From positions 190,968 to 254,967 of the forward strand of contig NZ_KE384442.1 in assembly GCF_000425745.1 (NCBI RefSeq): a stretch of DNA of 64,000 nt, read 5' to 3'. The notes under the pieces were generated by a model that was not told the DNA's origin, made no database searches, and saw nothing but the letters and a program-made list of their open reading frames with translations. This document shows positions 43,692 through 54,195 of this stretch, one piece after another (the stretch's first letter is position 1; the number at the start of each line of letters is the position of its first letter). The position numbers and the translations under genes were made by a program. Source of the stretch: Pseudomonas cremoricolorata DSM 17059 = NBRC 16634. GTDB taxonomy: Bacteria; Pseudomonadota; Gammaproteobacteria; Pseudomonadales; Pseudomonadaceae.

Positions 43692-44498
43692 CTAGCGCAG
43701 CAGGTTGCGCGCTTCGAGCAACTGCACCGCATCCAACTCGCTGCCGGGCGGCAGTTTCAAATGACGCCAGGCCGGCAGCGCCTGCAGGGTCGGCATGTCG
43801 TCGCGGCGCTGCAGGCCACGGGCGATCTGCACCACATCGACATAGTCGGCGCGCGCGGTTTGGCGCTGCAGGTCGTCGATCTGGCTCGGCAGGCTGGCCA
43901 ACTGGTCGGGGAAATCCCAGGCGCTGAGCAGTTTGTCGCCAAGCACCGGCTGGATCTGCTCGATCACATACTGCAGGCACACCGGGTCGGACAGCAGTTC
44001 GTCGTGTTCCTGGGCGTAAATCAGCACCGGCAGGGCGCCGATCTGATGCACCAGGCCGCCGAGTGCGGCTTGGTCGGGTTTGAGGTCGGTGTAGCGGCGG
44101 CACAAGGCATAGCTGATGCCGGCCACCTCCAAGCTGCTCTGCCAGACCTCACGCAGGGTCTGTTCCACCGCCGGCGAGCGGGCGTGGAAAATCTGTTCGA
44201 TGACCAGCCCGATGGCCAGGTTGCAGCTGTAGTTGATGCCCAGGCGGGTAATTGCCGTGTGCAGCTCGGTGACCTCCACCGAGGCGCGCAGCAAAGGGCT
44301 GTTGACCACTTTGATCAGCCGCGCGGCCAGTGCCGCGTCCTGGCCGATCACCCGGCTCAGGGCGGCCACGCTGATCTCGCTGTCTTCAGCGGCCTCGCGG
44401 ATGCTCAAGGCCACCTCGGGCAGGGTCGGCAGCACGAGGTCGTCGTTATCGATGGCAGCAAGCAACTGCGCTTGCACCGTCCTGGCCAGCTTGTTCAT
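43692..44498 (-). CDS. HDOD-domain protein
   Basis: A 268-residue protein consisting of one HDOD domain (LPTLPEVALSIREAAEDSEISVAALSRVIGQDAALAARLIKVVNSPLL near the start, and RLGINYSCNLAIGLVIEQIF). HDOD domains are HD-related but lack metal ligands and act in signalling without hydrolysing phosphates. No output domain such as EAL or GGDEF is attached. It lies convergent to tctE with a 2-base gap. Its exact role is unknown. Confidence 0.85.
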   Translation of the reverse strand: MNKLARTVQAQLLAAIDNDDLVLPTLPEVALSIREAAEDSEISVAALSRVIGQDAALAARLIKVVNSPLLRASVEVTELHTAITRLGINYSCNLAIGLVIEQIFHARSPAVEQTLREVWQSSLEVAGISYALCRRYTDLKPDQAALGGLVHQIGALPVLIYAQEHDELLSDPVCLQYVIEQIQPVLGDKLLSAWDFPDQLASLPSQIDDLQRQTARADYVDVVQIARGLQRRDDMPTLQALPAWRHLKLPPGSELDAVQLLEARNLLR

Positions 44499-44554
44499 CA
44501 GGAATCTCTACCGCGGTGAGGGAGCAGCCCCGCACGGGTGGCGGGGCTGGTTGA

Positions 44555-45496
44555 TCAGCGTTGGATTTCCCGATCGCGGTCCAGTTCATAGGGAAGTGTC
44601 AGCAGCTCCAGACGCGGTCCGTCAGGCGCGCCCAAGTGCAGGTTGTCATCGGCCACCGAGTCGGCGCTGAGCACCGCCAGCAGCTCGGCGCCGGCGCCAT
44701 TGCCGGCAGCCAGCACCACTTCGCCGACCGACGAGGCATGGGTGGGAGAGAACACTTCGGTGCCTGCCGCAGGCGCCTCGCCGCAGGCCAGCGCCAGACG
44801 GTACTGGCGCCGCTTGAGCTTGCCCAGGTACTGCATGCGCGCGACGATTTCCTGGCCGGTGTAGCAGCCCTTCTTGAAGCTCACGCCGCCGATGGCCTGC
44901 AGGTTGATCATCTGGGGAATGAACAGCTCGCGGGTGGCGCCGAAGACCTGGCCGATACCGGCGCGAACCTGGCCCAGCAGCCAGTCGTTGAGAATACCCT
45001 GGTTCAGGCTCGCGGCGAGTTGGTCGTGCACCTGGCTGGCCTGTTCGGTGACCACCCACAGCTCGGCGCGGCCGGGGCTGACGCGGGTGGCGATCAGGCC
45101 GGGCTGACGCACGGTGGCGCCAGCTTCATCCGGCAGGTCCAGGCCCAGTGCCTGCAAGGGCGCCTGCGCATCGTGCAGACCGAAACGCGACCACAGGGCG
45201 CTGTCGTCGCTCAGCACGGCCTTGGAAAACACCGCGTATTTTTTCAGGTCGGCCAGCTGCGCTTCCAGCAACTCGCTGGCCATTGCCAGGAGATAGCCGT
45301 TGCTTTCCGGCAGGATGCGAAAGCTCGACTGCATCCTGCCCTTGACCATGCAGCGGGCGCCGAGGCTTGCGTGTGCATCGTCGAGGTAGTTGAGGTTGCA
45401 GGTCAGTTGACCCTGCAGGAATTTGCCGGCGTCCGAGCCGCGGACGGCAAGCACGCCCTCGTGGCTGAGGGGGCAGTAGAAAGCGGTATCGGCCAT
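44555..45496 (-). CDS. ygfZ: Folate-binding iron-sulfur cluster protein YgfZ
   Basis: A 313-residue GcvT-related, folate-dependent protein for assembly and repair of certain iron-sulfur enzymes. The signature K-G-C-Y-x-G-Q-E is present as KKGCYTGQEIVARMQYLGK. The N-terminus begins MADTAFYCPLSHEGVLAVRG, and a GcvT-like barrel follows. It is divergent from sdhE, which handles flavin insertion for succinate dehydrogenase, so two cofactor-maturation genes are neighbours here, as in many gamma-proteobacteria. Confidence 0.9.
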   Translation of the reverse strand: MADTAFYCPLSHEGVLAVRGSDAGKFLQGQLTCNLNYLDDAHASLGARCMVKGRMQSSFRILPESNGYLLAMASELLEAQLADLKKYAVFSKAVLSDDSALWSRFGLHDAQAPLQALGLDLPDEAGATVRQPGLIATRVSPGRAELWVVTEQASQVHDQLAASLNQGILNDWLLGQVRAGIGQVFGATRELFIPQMINLQAIGGVSFKKGCYTGQEIVARMQYLGKLKRRQYRLALACGEAPAAGTEVFSPTHASSVGEVVLAAGNGAGAELLAVLSADSVADDNLHLGAPDGPRLELLTLPYELDRDREIQR

Positions 45497-45652
45497 GGGT
45501 CATCGCGGTAGCTGGAAAGTCTGGCGGCCATCATAGAACGGTGCTGCGCAAATAGGTAGGCGCGTGGCCTGGGTGGTAACAGTGTGCGACCAATGCCGAG
45601 TGTCGCGCTGTCGCGCAGGCTGTATACTGCCCGGCCATTCGAGGAGGGCCCC

Positions 45653-45907
45653 ATGGTCGAACAAACTGAACTCAATCGCCTGTTCTGGCACAGCCGCCGC
45701 GGCATGCTCGAGCTCGACGTGCTGCTGGTGCCGTTCACTCAGGAGGTCTACGCGACCCTGGGCGAGAGCGACCGCGCGCTGTACCGGCGCCTGCTCGAAT
45801 GCGAGGACCAGGACATGTTCGGCTGGTTCATGGAGCGCAACGAGTCGCAGGACCCAGAGCTGCAACGCATGGTCCGCATCATCCTGGACCGTGTCCAGCC
45901 CAAGTGA
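45653..45907 (+). CDS. sdhE: Succinate dehydrogenase FAD-assembly factor SdhE
   Basis: An 84-residue protein that helps attach FAD to succinate dehydrogenase and fumarate reductase. The conserved RGxxE segment is seen as HSRRGMLELDVLLVPF. The rest (CEDQDMFGWFM) fits SdhE/YgfY. The ATG at 45653 has GAGGAGG about 7 bases upstream; an in-frame upstream ATG would only add an unrelated stretch. A -10-like TATACT lies about 25 bases before. The next gene starts inside it. Confidence 0.92.
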   Translation: MVEQTELNRLFWHSRRGMLELDVLLVPFTQEVYATLGESDRALYRRLLECEDQDMFGWFMERNESQDPELQRMVRIILDRVQPK

Positions 45908-46340
45908 CACCTTCGAGTGCCGTTGGCACGGCTCACGCCGCCTGCTGACGGCTTACCTGGCGTGCCAGGCACTGGCCGCGTGCGCCCTGGCGCTGAGCGC
46001 AGCGCCGGGCTGGCTGCTGGCGCTGGCCGTCGTGCTCGGCGCAGCGCACGCCTGCTGGGTCATCCCGCGTCGTATTCTGCTCACCCATCCCACCGCCATC
46101 ACCGCTTTGCGCCGCAGTCCGCGTGGCTGGCAGTTGTTCAGCCGGCGCCATGGCTGGCAGCCGGTGCGCCTGTGCCGTGACAGCGTGGCGGTGCCCGGCC
46201 TTGTAGTGCTGCGCTATGTGCGCCAGGGCCGCAGGCTGAGCGAAAGCCAGTGTGTGATGGGCGACGCGCTGTGCCACGAACAGCACCGCCGCCTGCGCGT
46301 GAGGCTGACCTTCAGCCGGCGACGCTGGCAGGCACCCTGA
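45891..46340 (+). CDS. ygfX: YgfX/CptA-type membrane protein
   Basis: A 149-residue inner-membrane protein of the YgfX (CptA) kind. Two membrane segments (LLTAYLACQALAACALALSA; WLLALAVVLGAAHACWVI) are followed by a basic C-terminal domain (RLCRDSVAVPGLVVLRYVRQGRRL). It always follows sdhE in gamma-proteobacteria. In E. coli YgfX has been described as the toxin member of a pair with YgfY. The start is a GTG (VSSPSDTFECRW) inside sdhE, giving a 17-base overlap. The GTG start is inferred from length and position. Confidence 0.75.
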   Translation: MSSPSDTFECRWHGSRRLLTAYLACQALAACALALSAAPGWLLALAVVLGAAHACWVIPRRILLTHPTAITALRRSPRGWQLFSRRHGWQPVRLCRDSVAVPGLVVLRYVRQGRRLSESQCVMGDALCHEQHRRLRVRLTFSRRRWQAP

Positions 46341-46344
46341 GCGG

Positions 46345-47961
46345 TCAGTGCCGGCTGACGGTGGGGTCGAGCACCGTGTCGCGGGCGTCACTGAGCGGCT
46401 GCGGATAATCCAGGGTGTAGTGCAGGCCGCGTGATTCCTTGCGCTGCATCGCCGAGCGAATCATCAACTCGGCCACCAGGGCCAGGTTGCGCAGTTCGAT
46501 CAGGTCGCGGCTGACCTTGTAGTTGCTGTAGAACTCATCGATCTCATCGAGCAGCATGCGCACGCGGTGGGCGGCACGTTGCAGGCGCTTGCTGGTGCGC
46601 ACGATGCCTACGTAGTCCCACATGAAGCGCCGCAGTTCGTCCCAGTTGTGGGCAATGATCACGTCTTCGTCGGAATCGGTGACCTGGCTGGCGTCCCAGC
46701 ACGGCAGGGTGCTCGGCATGCCGATCTGCTGCAGTTGGGCGATGATGTCGGCGGCGGCGGCGCGACCATAGACGAAGCATTCGAGCAGCGAGTTGCTGGC
46801 CATGCGATTGGCCCCGTGCAGGCCGGTGAAGCTGGTCTCGCCGATGGCGTACAGGCCGGGTACATCGGTGTGGCCCTGTTCGTCGACCATCACCCCGCCA
46901 CAGGTGTAGTGCGCCGCCGGTACTACCGGAATCGGCTGGCGGGTGATGTCGATGCCGAAGCCCAGGCAGCGCTCGTAGACGGTGGGGAAGTGCGTCTTGA
47001 TGAACTCGGCCGGCTTGTGGGTGATGTCCAGGTACACACAGTCGATGCCCAGGCGCTTCATCTCGTGGTCGATGGCGCGAGCGACGATGTCCCGTGGGGC
47101 CAGTTCTTCACGTTCGTCGAAGCGCGGCATGAAGCGCTCGCCATTGGGCAGGCGCAGCAGCGCGCCTTCCCCGCGCAGGGCTTCGGTGATGAGGAAGCTC
47201 TTGGCCTGGGGGTGGTACAGGCAGGTGGGGTGGAACTGGTTGAATTCCAGGTTGGCGACCCGGCAACCCGCGCGCCAGGCCATGGCGATGCCGTCACCGC
47301 AGGCGCCATCGGGGTTGCTGGTATAGAGGTAGACCTTGGCCGCGCCGCCGGTGGCGAGCACGGTGAAACGGGCGCCGAAGGTGTCGACTTCGCCGCTGTT
47401 GCGATCGAGCACGTAGGCGCCGAGGCAGCGTTGGCCGTTCAGGCCCAGGCGCCGCTCGGTGATCAGGTCGACCGCCACCCGCTGCTCGAGCAATTCGATG
47501 TTCGGGCGGCGCCGCGCCTGCTCCAGCAGGGCGGTGAAAATGGCCGCTCCGGTAGCATCGGCCGCGTGGATGATGCGCCGGTGGCTGTGGCCGCCCTCAC
47601 GGGTGAGGTGGAACTCGAAGCCGCTGTCATCGCCGTTGGCCTGCTCGTCGCGGGTAAACGGCACGCCTTGCTCGATCAGCCACTCGATGGCTTCGCGGCT
47701 GTGCTCGACGGTGAAGCGTACGGCATCTTCATGGCACAGGCCGCCACCGGCATTGAGGGTGTCCTCGACGTGGGACTGCACGGTGTCGGTGTCGTCCAGT
47801 ACGGCAGCGACGCCGCCCTGGGCCCAGAAGGTCGAGCCATTGGCCAGTTCGCCCTTGCTCAGCACCGCTACGCGCAGGTGCGCGGGCAAATTCAGCGCCA
47901 GGCTCAAGCCAGCGGCGCCACTGCCGATCACCAGGACATCATGTTGGAATTGTTGGCTCAT
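46345..47961 (-). CDS. nadB: L-aspartate oxidase
   Basis: Oxidises L-aspartate to iminoaspartate with FAD, the first step of NAD synthesis; 538 residues, the normal NadB length. An N-terminal FAD-binding motif (VIGSGAAGLSLALNL), a second FAD-contact region (GEANGSTFWAQGGVAAVL-like: GELANGSTFWAQGGVAAV), the HTRxGG-type active segment HLTREGGHSHRRIIHA, and a C-terminal helical domain. No cotranscribed nadA or nadC here. It is convergent with ygfX and divergent from algU. Confidence 0.96.
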   Translation of the reverse strand: MSQQFQHDVLVIGSGAAGLSLALNLPAHLRVAVLSKGELANGSTFWAQGGVAAVLDDTDTVQSHVEDTLNAGGGLCHEDAVRFTVEHSREAIEWLIEQGVPFTRDEQANGDDSGFEFHLTREGGHSHRRIIHAADATGAAIFTALLEQARRRPNIELLEQRVAVDLITERRLGLNGQRCLGAYVLDRNSGEVDTFGARFTVLATGGAAKVYLYTSNPDGACGDGIAMAWRAGCRVANLEFNQFHPTCLYHPQAKSFLITEALRGEGALLRLPNGERFMPRFDEREELAPRDIVARAIDHEMKRLGIDCVYLDITHKPAEFIKTHFPTVYERCLGFGIDITRQPIPVVPAAHYTCGGVMVDEQGHTDVPGLYAIGETSFTGLHGANRMASNSLLECFVYGRAAAADIIAQLQQIGMPSTLPCWDASQVTDSDEDVIIAHNWDELRRFMWDYVGIVRTSKRLQRAAHRVRMLLDEIDEFYSNYKVSRDLIELRNLALVAELMIRSAMQRKESRGLHYTLDYPQPLSDARDTVLDPTVSRH

Positions 47962-48116
47962 GTCGGGACACTAGTAATCTGGGGAAGGGGAACGGCACAA
48001 TAGTCATGCGTAGGTGGCATTGTGAAACTATCGTGAATCGTCACCGGGAAGCCTTTATAGCAGTCCCAGGTAGCTGATTTCCAACGGCGCTTGCGCTGGC
48101 GGAGGAATCTCTGTGG

Positions 48117-48144
48117 GAACTTTCCTACCTCTTGGGAAATCTCA
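48117..48144 (+). promoter_or_regulatory. AlgU-type promoter candidate, distal
   Basis: GAACTT at 48117-48122 and TCTCA at 48140-48144 with 17 bases between them match the sigma-22 (AlgU) consensus GAACTT-N16/17-TCTGA with one change in the -10. It lies about 250 bases before algU. A second such site follows, as in the autoregulated algU promoters of P. aeruginosa. Confidence 0.6.
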
Positions 48145-48308
48145 TGAAGGCTGCCCGCACGTCACAATTGCTGCGGCGACGCAGGGCAGCTGCTCTTATC
48201 GGGCGAAATCCTGCGTATTCAAGATCTAATGGCGATGCAGTCAGCGGTGCCCGACTGCCTCGCTCGTGCGCGCCGACCAAGGGCCGCAGGAAACTTGCTT
48301 GGAGGGGA

Positions 48309-48335
48309 GAACTTTTGCCTAAAGCCCGAGTCTAT
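48309..48335 (+). promoter_or_regulatory. AlgU-type promoter candidate, proximal
   Basis: GAACTT at 48309-48314 and TCTAT at 48331-48335 with 16 bases between them match the AlgU consensus with a perfect -35 element. It lies 60 bases before the algU start and would allow AlgU to activate its own operon. Confidence 0.65.
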
Positions 48336-48394
48336 GTTTGCAAGCCTGAGCGATGGCTTTTGCAACACTCCTTCGAGTTCACTGAGGAGTGTTC

Positions 48395-48976
48395 ATGCTA
48401 ACCCAGGAAGAGGATCAGCAGCTTGTCGAGCGTGTTCAGCGCGGCGACAGGCGAGCGTTCGATCTGTTGGTGCTGAAGTATCAGCACAAGATTCTCGGGT
48501 TGATCGTGCGTTTCGTCCACGACACCCATGAAGCCCAGGATGTGGCGCAAGAGGCTTTCATCAAGGCCTATCGTGCCTTAGGAAACTTTCGCGGCGACAG
48601 TGCGTTCTATACGTGGCTGTACCGCATCGCCATCAACACGGCGAAGAACTATCTGGTGTCGCGAGGAAGGCGGCCTCCAGACAGCGATGTGAGTTCCGAG
48701 GATGCGGAATTCTACGACGGCGATCATGGCCTCAAGGATCTCGAGTCCCCAGAGCGCTCGTTGTTGCGGGATGAGATCGAAGGCACCGTCCATCGGACCA
48801 TCCAGCAACTGCCGGAAGATTTGCGCACGGCCCTGACTTTACGCGAATTCGATGGTCTGAGTTACGAAGACATTGCGAGTGTCATGCAATGTCCGGTGGG
48901 TACCGTGCGCTCCCGAATCTTTCGCGCCCGGGAGGCCATTGATAAAGCCCTGCAACCGCTGTTGCAGGAATCCTGA
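48395..48976 (+). CDS. algU: ECF sigma factor AlgU (RpoE)
   Basis: Extracytoplasmic sigma factor for envelope stress and exopolysaccharide genes; 193 residues, nearly identical to P. aeruginosa AlgU as I remember it (MLTQEEDQQLVERVQRGDRRAFDLL). Region 2 contains FIKAYRALGNFRGDSAFYTWLYRIAINTAKNYL, and region 4 has ALTLREFDGLSYEDIASVMQCPVGTVRSRIFRAREAI. The ATG at 48395 (MLTQ) has GAGGAG about 7 bases before it; another ATG two codons earlier is less likely. Released from MucA by proteolysis, it acts on its own promoters. Confidence 0.97.
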   Translation: MLTQEEDQQLVERVQRGDRRAFDLLVLKYQHKILGLIVRFVHDTHEAQDVAQEAFIKAYRALGNFRGDSAFYTWLYRIAINTAKNYLVSRGRRPPDSDVSSEDAEFYDGDHGLKDLESPERSLLRDEIEGTVHRTIQQLPEDLRTALTLREFDGLSYEDIASVMQCPVGTVRSRIFRAREAIDKALQPLLQES

Positions 48977-49007
48977 GACAGCGGCGCTAGCCAAGAGAGG
49001 AACCGCC

Positions 49008-49601
49008 ATGAGTCGTGAAGCTTTGCAGGAATCGCTGTCCGCTGTACTGGACAACGAAGCGGATGAACTGGAACTGCGTCGGGTGCTCAGCGCCCTCGAT
49101 GATCAGGACACCCGCGCGACCTGGTCGCGTTACCAGGTCGCTCGTGCAGCCATGCACAAAGAGTTGCTGATGCCCAATCTGGACATCGCCTCGGCGGTTT
49201 CCGCGGCATTGGCTGAAGAGGCCGCGCCGGCTAAGGTCAAGCAGGGTCCATGGCGCAGCATCGGTCGTCTGGCCGTTGCCGCTTCGGTGACCGTCGCTGT
49301 CCTGGCGGGTGTGCGTCTGTACAACCAGGATGACATCACCGGTGTCGAACTGGCCGCTCAGCAACCTGCCCAGCAGACCTTGAGCGCACCTCAGGCGCAA
49401 GGCCCTGCGGTTCTGGCCGGCTACAGCGAAAGCAGCGAGCAGCCTACTGGCCCGATGGCCAATGGCGTCTTGCAGAACCAGGCCGGTTGGGATCAGCGTC
49501 TGCCCAATTACCTGCGCCAGCACGCCCAGGATTCGGCGTTGAAGGGTTCTGAAACCGCTCTGCCTTATGCCCGCGCTGCCAGCATGGAAGACGCCAAGTA
49601 A
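49008..49601 (+). CDS. mucA: Anti-sigma factor MucA
   Basis: Inner-membrane anti-sigma factor that holds AlgU; 197 residues. The N-terminal cytoplasmic domain begins MSREALQESLSAVLDNEADELELRRVL, followed by one membrane segment near residue 90 (IGRLAVAASVTVAVLAGVRLY) and a periplasmic tail that MucB binds and AlgW cleaves. AGAGAGGA lies before the ATG. It is intact, without the truncations known from mucoid isolates. Located 31 bases after algU. Confidence 0.95.
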   Translation: MSREALQESLSAVLDNEADELELRRVLSALDDQDTRATWSRYQVARAAMHKELLMPNLDIASAVSAALAEEAAPAKVKQGPWRSIGRLAVAASVTVAVLAGVRLYNQDDITGVELAAQQPAQQTLSAPQAQGPAVLAGYSESSEQPTGPMANGVLQNQAGWDQRLPNYLRQHAQDSALKGSETALPYARAASMEDAK

Positions 49602-49609
49602 GCAGGCCC

Positions 49610-50575
49610 ATGCGCGCGATATCCCTTCTGTCGTTGTTTATCGGCAGTTGCCTCGCAGTGCCAGCACTGGCTGCCAATTCCTCGCCACAAGCGAACGAAT
49701 GGTTGCACAGGCTGGCACAGGCCGAGCGTCAGCAGAGCTATCAAGGCTCTTTCATCTACGAACGCAACGGCAGTTTCTCTTCCCACGAAATCTGGCACCG
49801 AGTCGCCGACGGTCACGTCAGCGAGCGCCTTTCGCAGCTCGATGGCGACGGCCAGGAGATTCTCCGGGTCAACGGCAAGGTCACCTGCGCCACAAGCGAT
49901 CTGCTCGATGGAGCCGGCGCCCGCGCCGACACTGCCCACCGTACCCTCGATCCCCTGAAACTGATGAGCTGGTACGACCTCAAGGTCGCCGGCAAATCGC
50001 GCGTGGCCGGTCGCGAGGCGGTGATCATCAGTGTTATCCCACGTGACCAGCACCGTTATGGCTTCGACCTCGATCTCGACACGCGTACCGCTTTGCCACT
50101 GCGCTCGCTGATGGTCAACGAAAAGGGCCAGTTGCTCGAGCGCTACCAGATGATTGCACTCGATACCGATCGACCGCCAGGCGACAGCGATCTGCGTCCT
50201 CGCCCTGGCTGCAAACCCCTGACACCTGCAGTTGCGAAAAACACGGCTGCGCGGATTGGCTGGCGTTCCGACTGGCTGCCGCCGGGATTTGAGCTGATTG
50301 GCAGCAGTGCCCAGGTTCAAGGTGACGACAAAGGCGCGGGTAGCAGTCTGTTGTACGACGATGGTTTGTCGCGTTTCTCGGTGTTTCTGGAGCCGATCAA
50401 AGATGCCAACGAGTCGGATATTCGCACCCAGTTGGGCCCCACTGCCGCGGTATCGCGGCATCTGGTGACAGCCAAGGGTGCAATCAGGGTCACTGTGGTT
50501 GGGGAAATTCCGCTGGGCACCGCAGAGCGCGTGGCCCTGTCCATGAGGGCTCAGGATATCCAGGCCAGCCAGTGA
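49610..50575 (+). CDS. mucB: Periplasmic regulator MucB (RseB)
   Basis: Periplasmic protein that binds and protects MucA from proteolysis; 321 residues. It has a signal peptide (MRAISLLSLFIGSCLAVPALAA) followed by the MucB/RseB N-terminal lipoprotein-like domain (RLAQAERQQSYQGSFIYERNGSFSSHEIWHRV) and a C-terminal domain (GWRSDWLPPGFELIGSS). It follows mucA by 8 bases. No mucC gene follows; the next gene is mucD. Confidence 0.95.
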   Translation: MRAISLLSLFIGSCLAVPALAANSSPQANEWLHRLAQAERQQSYQGSFIYERNGSFSSHEIWHRVADGHVSERLSQLDGDGQEILRVNGKVTCATSDLLDGAGARADTAHRTLDPLKLMSWYDLKVAGKSRVAGREAVIISVIPRDQHRYGFDLDLDTRTALPLRSLMVNEKGQLLERYQMIALDTDRPPGDSDLRPRPGCKPLTPAVAKNTAARIGWRSDWLPPGFELIGSSAQVQGDDKGAGSSLLYDDGLSRFSVFLEPIKDANESDIRTQLGPTAAVSRHLVTAKGAIRVTVVGEIPLGTAERVALSMRAQDIQASQ

Positions 50576-50743
50576 AACAGGCCGGCCAGCGGTGCTGCGT
50601 GGCCATGCGCTGAAACGAAATTAAAGCAATGTCATTTGCAATCCATGGGCAAATTTCTTATAGGTCTGTCTTTCCATGCAGCTGGCCTGCCCATGGCCTG
50701 GCAAACCCTAACTGCCAACTGCGCTCGTTGTGACGGGAGTCGT

Positions 50744-52180
50744 ATGTCGATACCACGCTTGAAACCCTATCTGTCGATGTTTGCTGCCGTGCTGATGCTC
50801 GGGCAGGCGCTCGTGGCCCAGGCCCAGGAAGCGCTGCCTGACTTCACCACCCTGGTCGAGCAGGCATCCCCAGCCGTCGTCAACATCAGCACCAAGCAAA
50901 AGCTGCCCGACCGGCGCATCGCCCAGGGGCAGATGCCGGATCTGGAAGGTCTGCCACCGATGTTCCGCGAGTTCTTCGAGCGCAGCCTGCCGCAGCAGCC
51001 GCGCTCGCCGCGTGGCGACCGTCAGCGTGAAGCGCAGTCGCTGGGTTCTGGCTTCATCATTTCCGCCGATGGCTACGTGCTGACCAACAATCACGTGGTA
51101 GCCGACGCCGACGAGATCATCGTGCGCTTGTCTGACCGCAGCGAGCTGCAGGCCAAGCTGGTCGGCACCGATCCGCGTACCGACGTGGCGCTGCTCAAGG
51201 TCGAAGGCAAGAACCTGCCCATCGTCAAGCTGGGCGACTCGCAGAAGCTCAAGGTCGGTGAGTGGGTGCTGGCCATCGGTTCGCCGTTCGGATTCGATCA
51301 CTCGGTGACCAAAGGTATCGTCAGTGCCAAGGGCCGTACCTTGCCCAACGACAGCTACGTACCGTTCATCCAGACCGACGTGGCGATCAACCCGGGCAAC
51401 TCCGGTGGGCCGCTGTTCAACATGGATGGCGAGGTGGTAGGCATCAATTCGCAGATCTTCACCCGCTCCGGTGGCTTCATGGGCCTGTCGTTCGCCATCC
51501 CGATCGATGTCGCCCTGGACGTTTCCAACCAGTTGAAGAAAGACGGCAAGGTCAGCCGCGGCTGGCTGGGCGTGGTGATTCAGGAGGTCAACAAGGACCT
51601 CGCCGAATCCTTCGGCCTCGACAAGCCTGCCGGTGCCCTGGTGGCGCAGGTGCTCGACGACGGCCCGGCGGCTAAGGGTGGCTTGCAGGTCGGCGACGTG
51701 ATTCTCAGCATGAATGGCAAGCCCATCGTCATGTCCGCCGACCTGCCGCATCTGGTCGGCAGCCTCAAGGACGGCGACAAGGCCAAGCTTGAAATCATCC
51801 GCAACGGCAAGCGGCAGAACCTCGACATCGCCGTGGGTGCGCTGCCTGACGATGATGCCGACCTGACGCCAGGCGCGAAGAAAGACGGCGTCGAGCGCAG
51901 CAGCAATCGTCTGGGTGTGTCGGTCGCCGAACTGACCGCCGAGCAGAAGAAGTCGCTGGAGCTCAAGGGCGGTGTGATGATCAAGGAAGTGCAGGACGGG
52001 CCTGCGGCCCTGATCGGCCTGCGTCCGGGCGATGTCATCAGTCACCTGAACAACCAGGCCATCCTGTCGACCAAGCAGTTCACCGAGATTGCCAAGGAGC
52101 TACCGAAGAACCGTTCGGTGTCGATGCGGGTGTTGCGCCAGGGGCGCGCCAGCTTCATCACCTTCAAGCTGGCCGACTGA
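50744..52180 (+). CDS. mucD: Periplasmic serine protease MucD (DegP type)
   Basis: HtrA-family protease/chaperone that removes misfolded envelope proteins and restrains AlgU; 478 residues. A signal peptide (SMFAAVLMLGQALVAQAQ) precedes a trypsin-like domain with the catalytic triad His in LTNNHVVADADE, Asp in DPRTDVALLKV, Ser in NPGNSGGPLFN. Two PDZ domains follow (residues about 275-365 and 385-470). The ATG at 50744 has GGGAG 8 bases ahead; a longer frame upstream is not protein-like. About 170 bases separate it from mucB, where P. aeruginosa has mucC. Confidence 0.95.
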   Translation: MSIPRLKPYLSMFAAVLMLGQALVAQAQEALPDFTTLVEQASPAVVNISTKQKLPDRRIAQGQMPDLEGLPPMFREFFERSLPQQPRSPRGDRQREAQSLGSGFIISADGYVLTNNHVVADADEIIVRLSDRSELQAKLVGTDPRTDVALLKVEGKNLPIVKLGDSQKLKVGEWVLAIGSPFGFDHSVTKGIVSAKGRTLPNDSYVPFIQTDVAINPGNSGGPLFNMDGEVVGINSQIFTRSGGFMGLSFAIPIDVALDVSNQLKKDGKVSRGWLGVVIQEVNKDLAESFGLDKPAGALVAQVLDDGPAAKGGLQVGDVILSMNGKPIVMSADLPHLVGSLKDGDKAKLEIIRNGKRQNLDIAVGALPDDDADLTPGAKKDGVERSSNRLGVSVAELTAEQKKSLELKGGVMIKEVQDGPAALIGLRPGDVISHLNNQAILSTKQFTEIAKELPKNRSVSMRVLRQGRASFITFKLAD

Positions 52181-52192
52181 CCGGCAATCAAT

Positions 52193-52222
52193 CGACAAGG
52201 GCAGCCAAGGCTGCCCTTGTCG
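52193..52222. terminator. Hairpin after mucD
   Basis: CGACAAGGGCAGCC and GGCTGCCCTTGTCG form a perfect 14-bp stem with a 2-base loop, 13 bases after the mucD stop. The T-run is missing, so it is a terminator-like or mRNA-end hairpin. It separates the algU operon from lepA. Confidence 0.65.
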
Positions 52223-52390
52223 TATCTCCGGACATCCAGTGCCCCGGCCGATAGCCTGCTTCGGCGCTTTTGCGTAACAGCGGGTTGCCGGTTAACTGAT
52301 CGGGAATCTCCCATAACCCTGCGGCTTGGGGTACAATTCCCGGCTATTTTTGGCGGGCGTCCGGCTCGCAGCCTTTTCGAGTGTTGACCC

Positions 52391-54190
<1,800 letters not shown>

Positions 54191-54195
54191 GTCCT

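Larger units (their letters stand above)
47962..48394. other. Regulatory gap between nadB and algU
   Basis: About 430 bases between divergent genes. It carries two AlgU-type promoter candidates at 48117 and 48309. An open frame spanning 48132-48401 lacks an SD and is not protein-like. I see no other gene. Confidence 0.6.

Noticed and set aside
48132..48401. 89-residue open frame upstream of algU
   Set aside because: It runs into algU, lacks an SD and overlaps the AlgU promoter candidate; more likely untranslated leader.
50576..50743. Possible mucC between mucB and mucD
   Set aside because: Only 168 bases remain, too short for MucC (about 150 residues), with no open frame of that kind.
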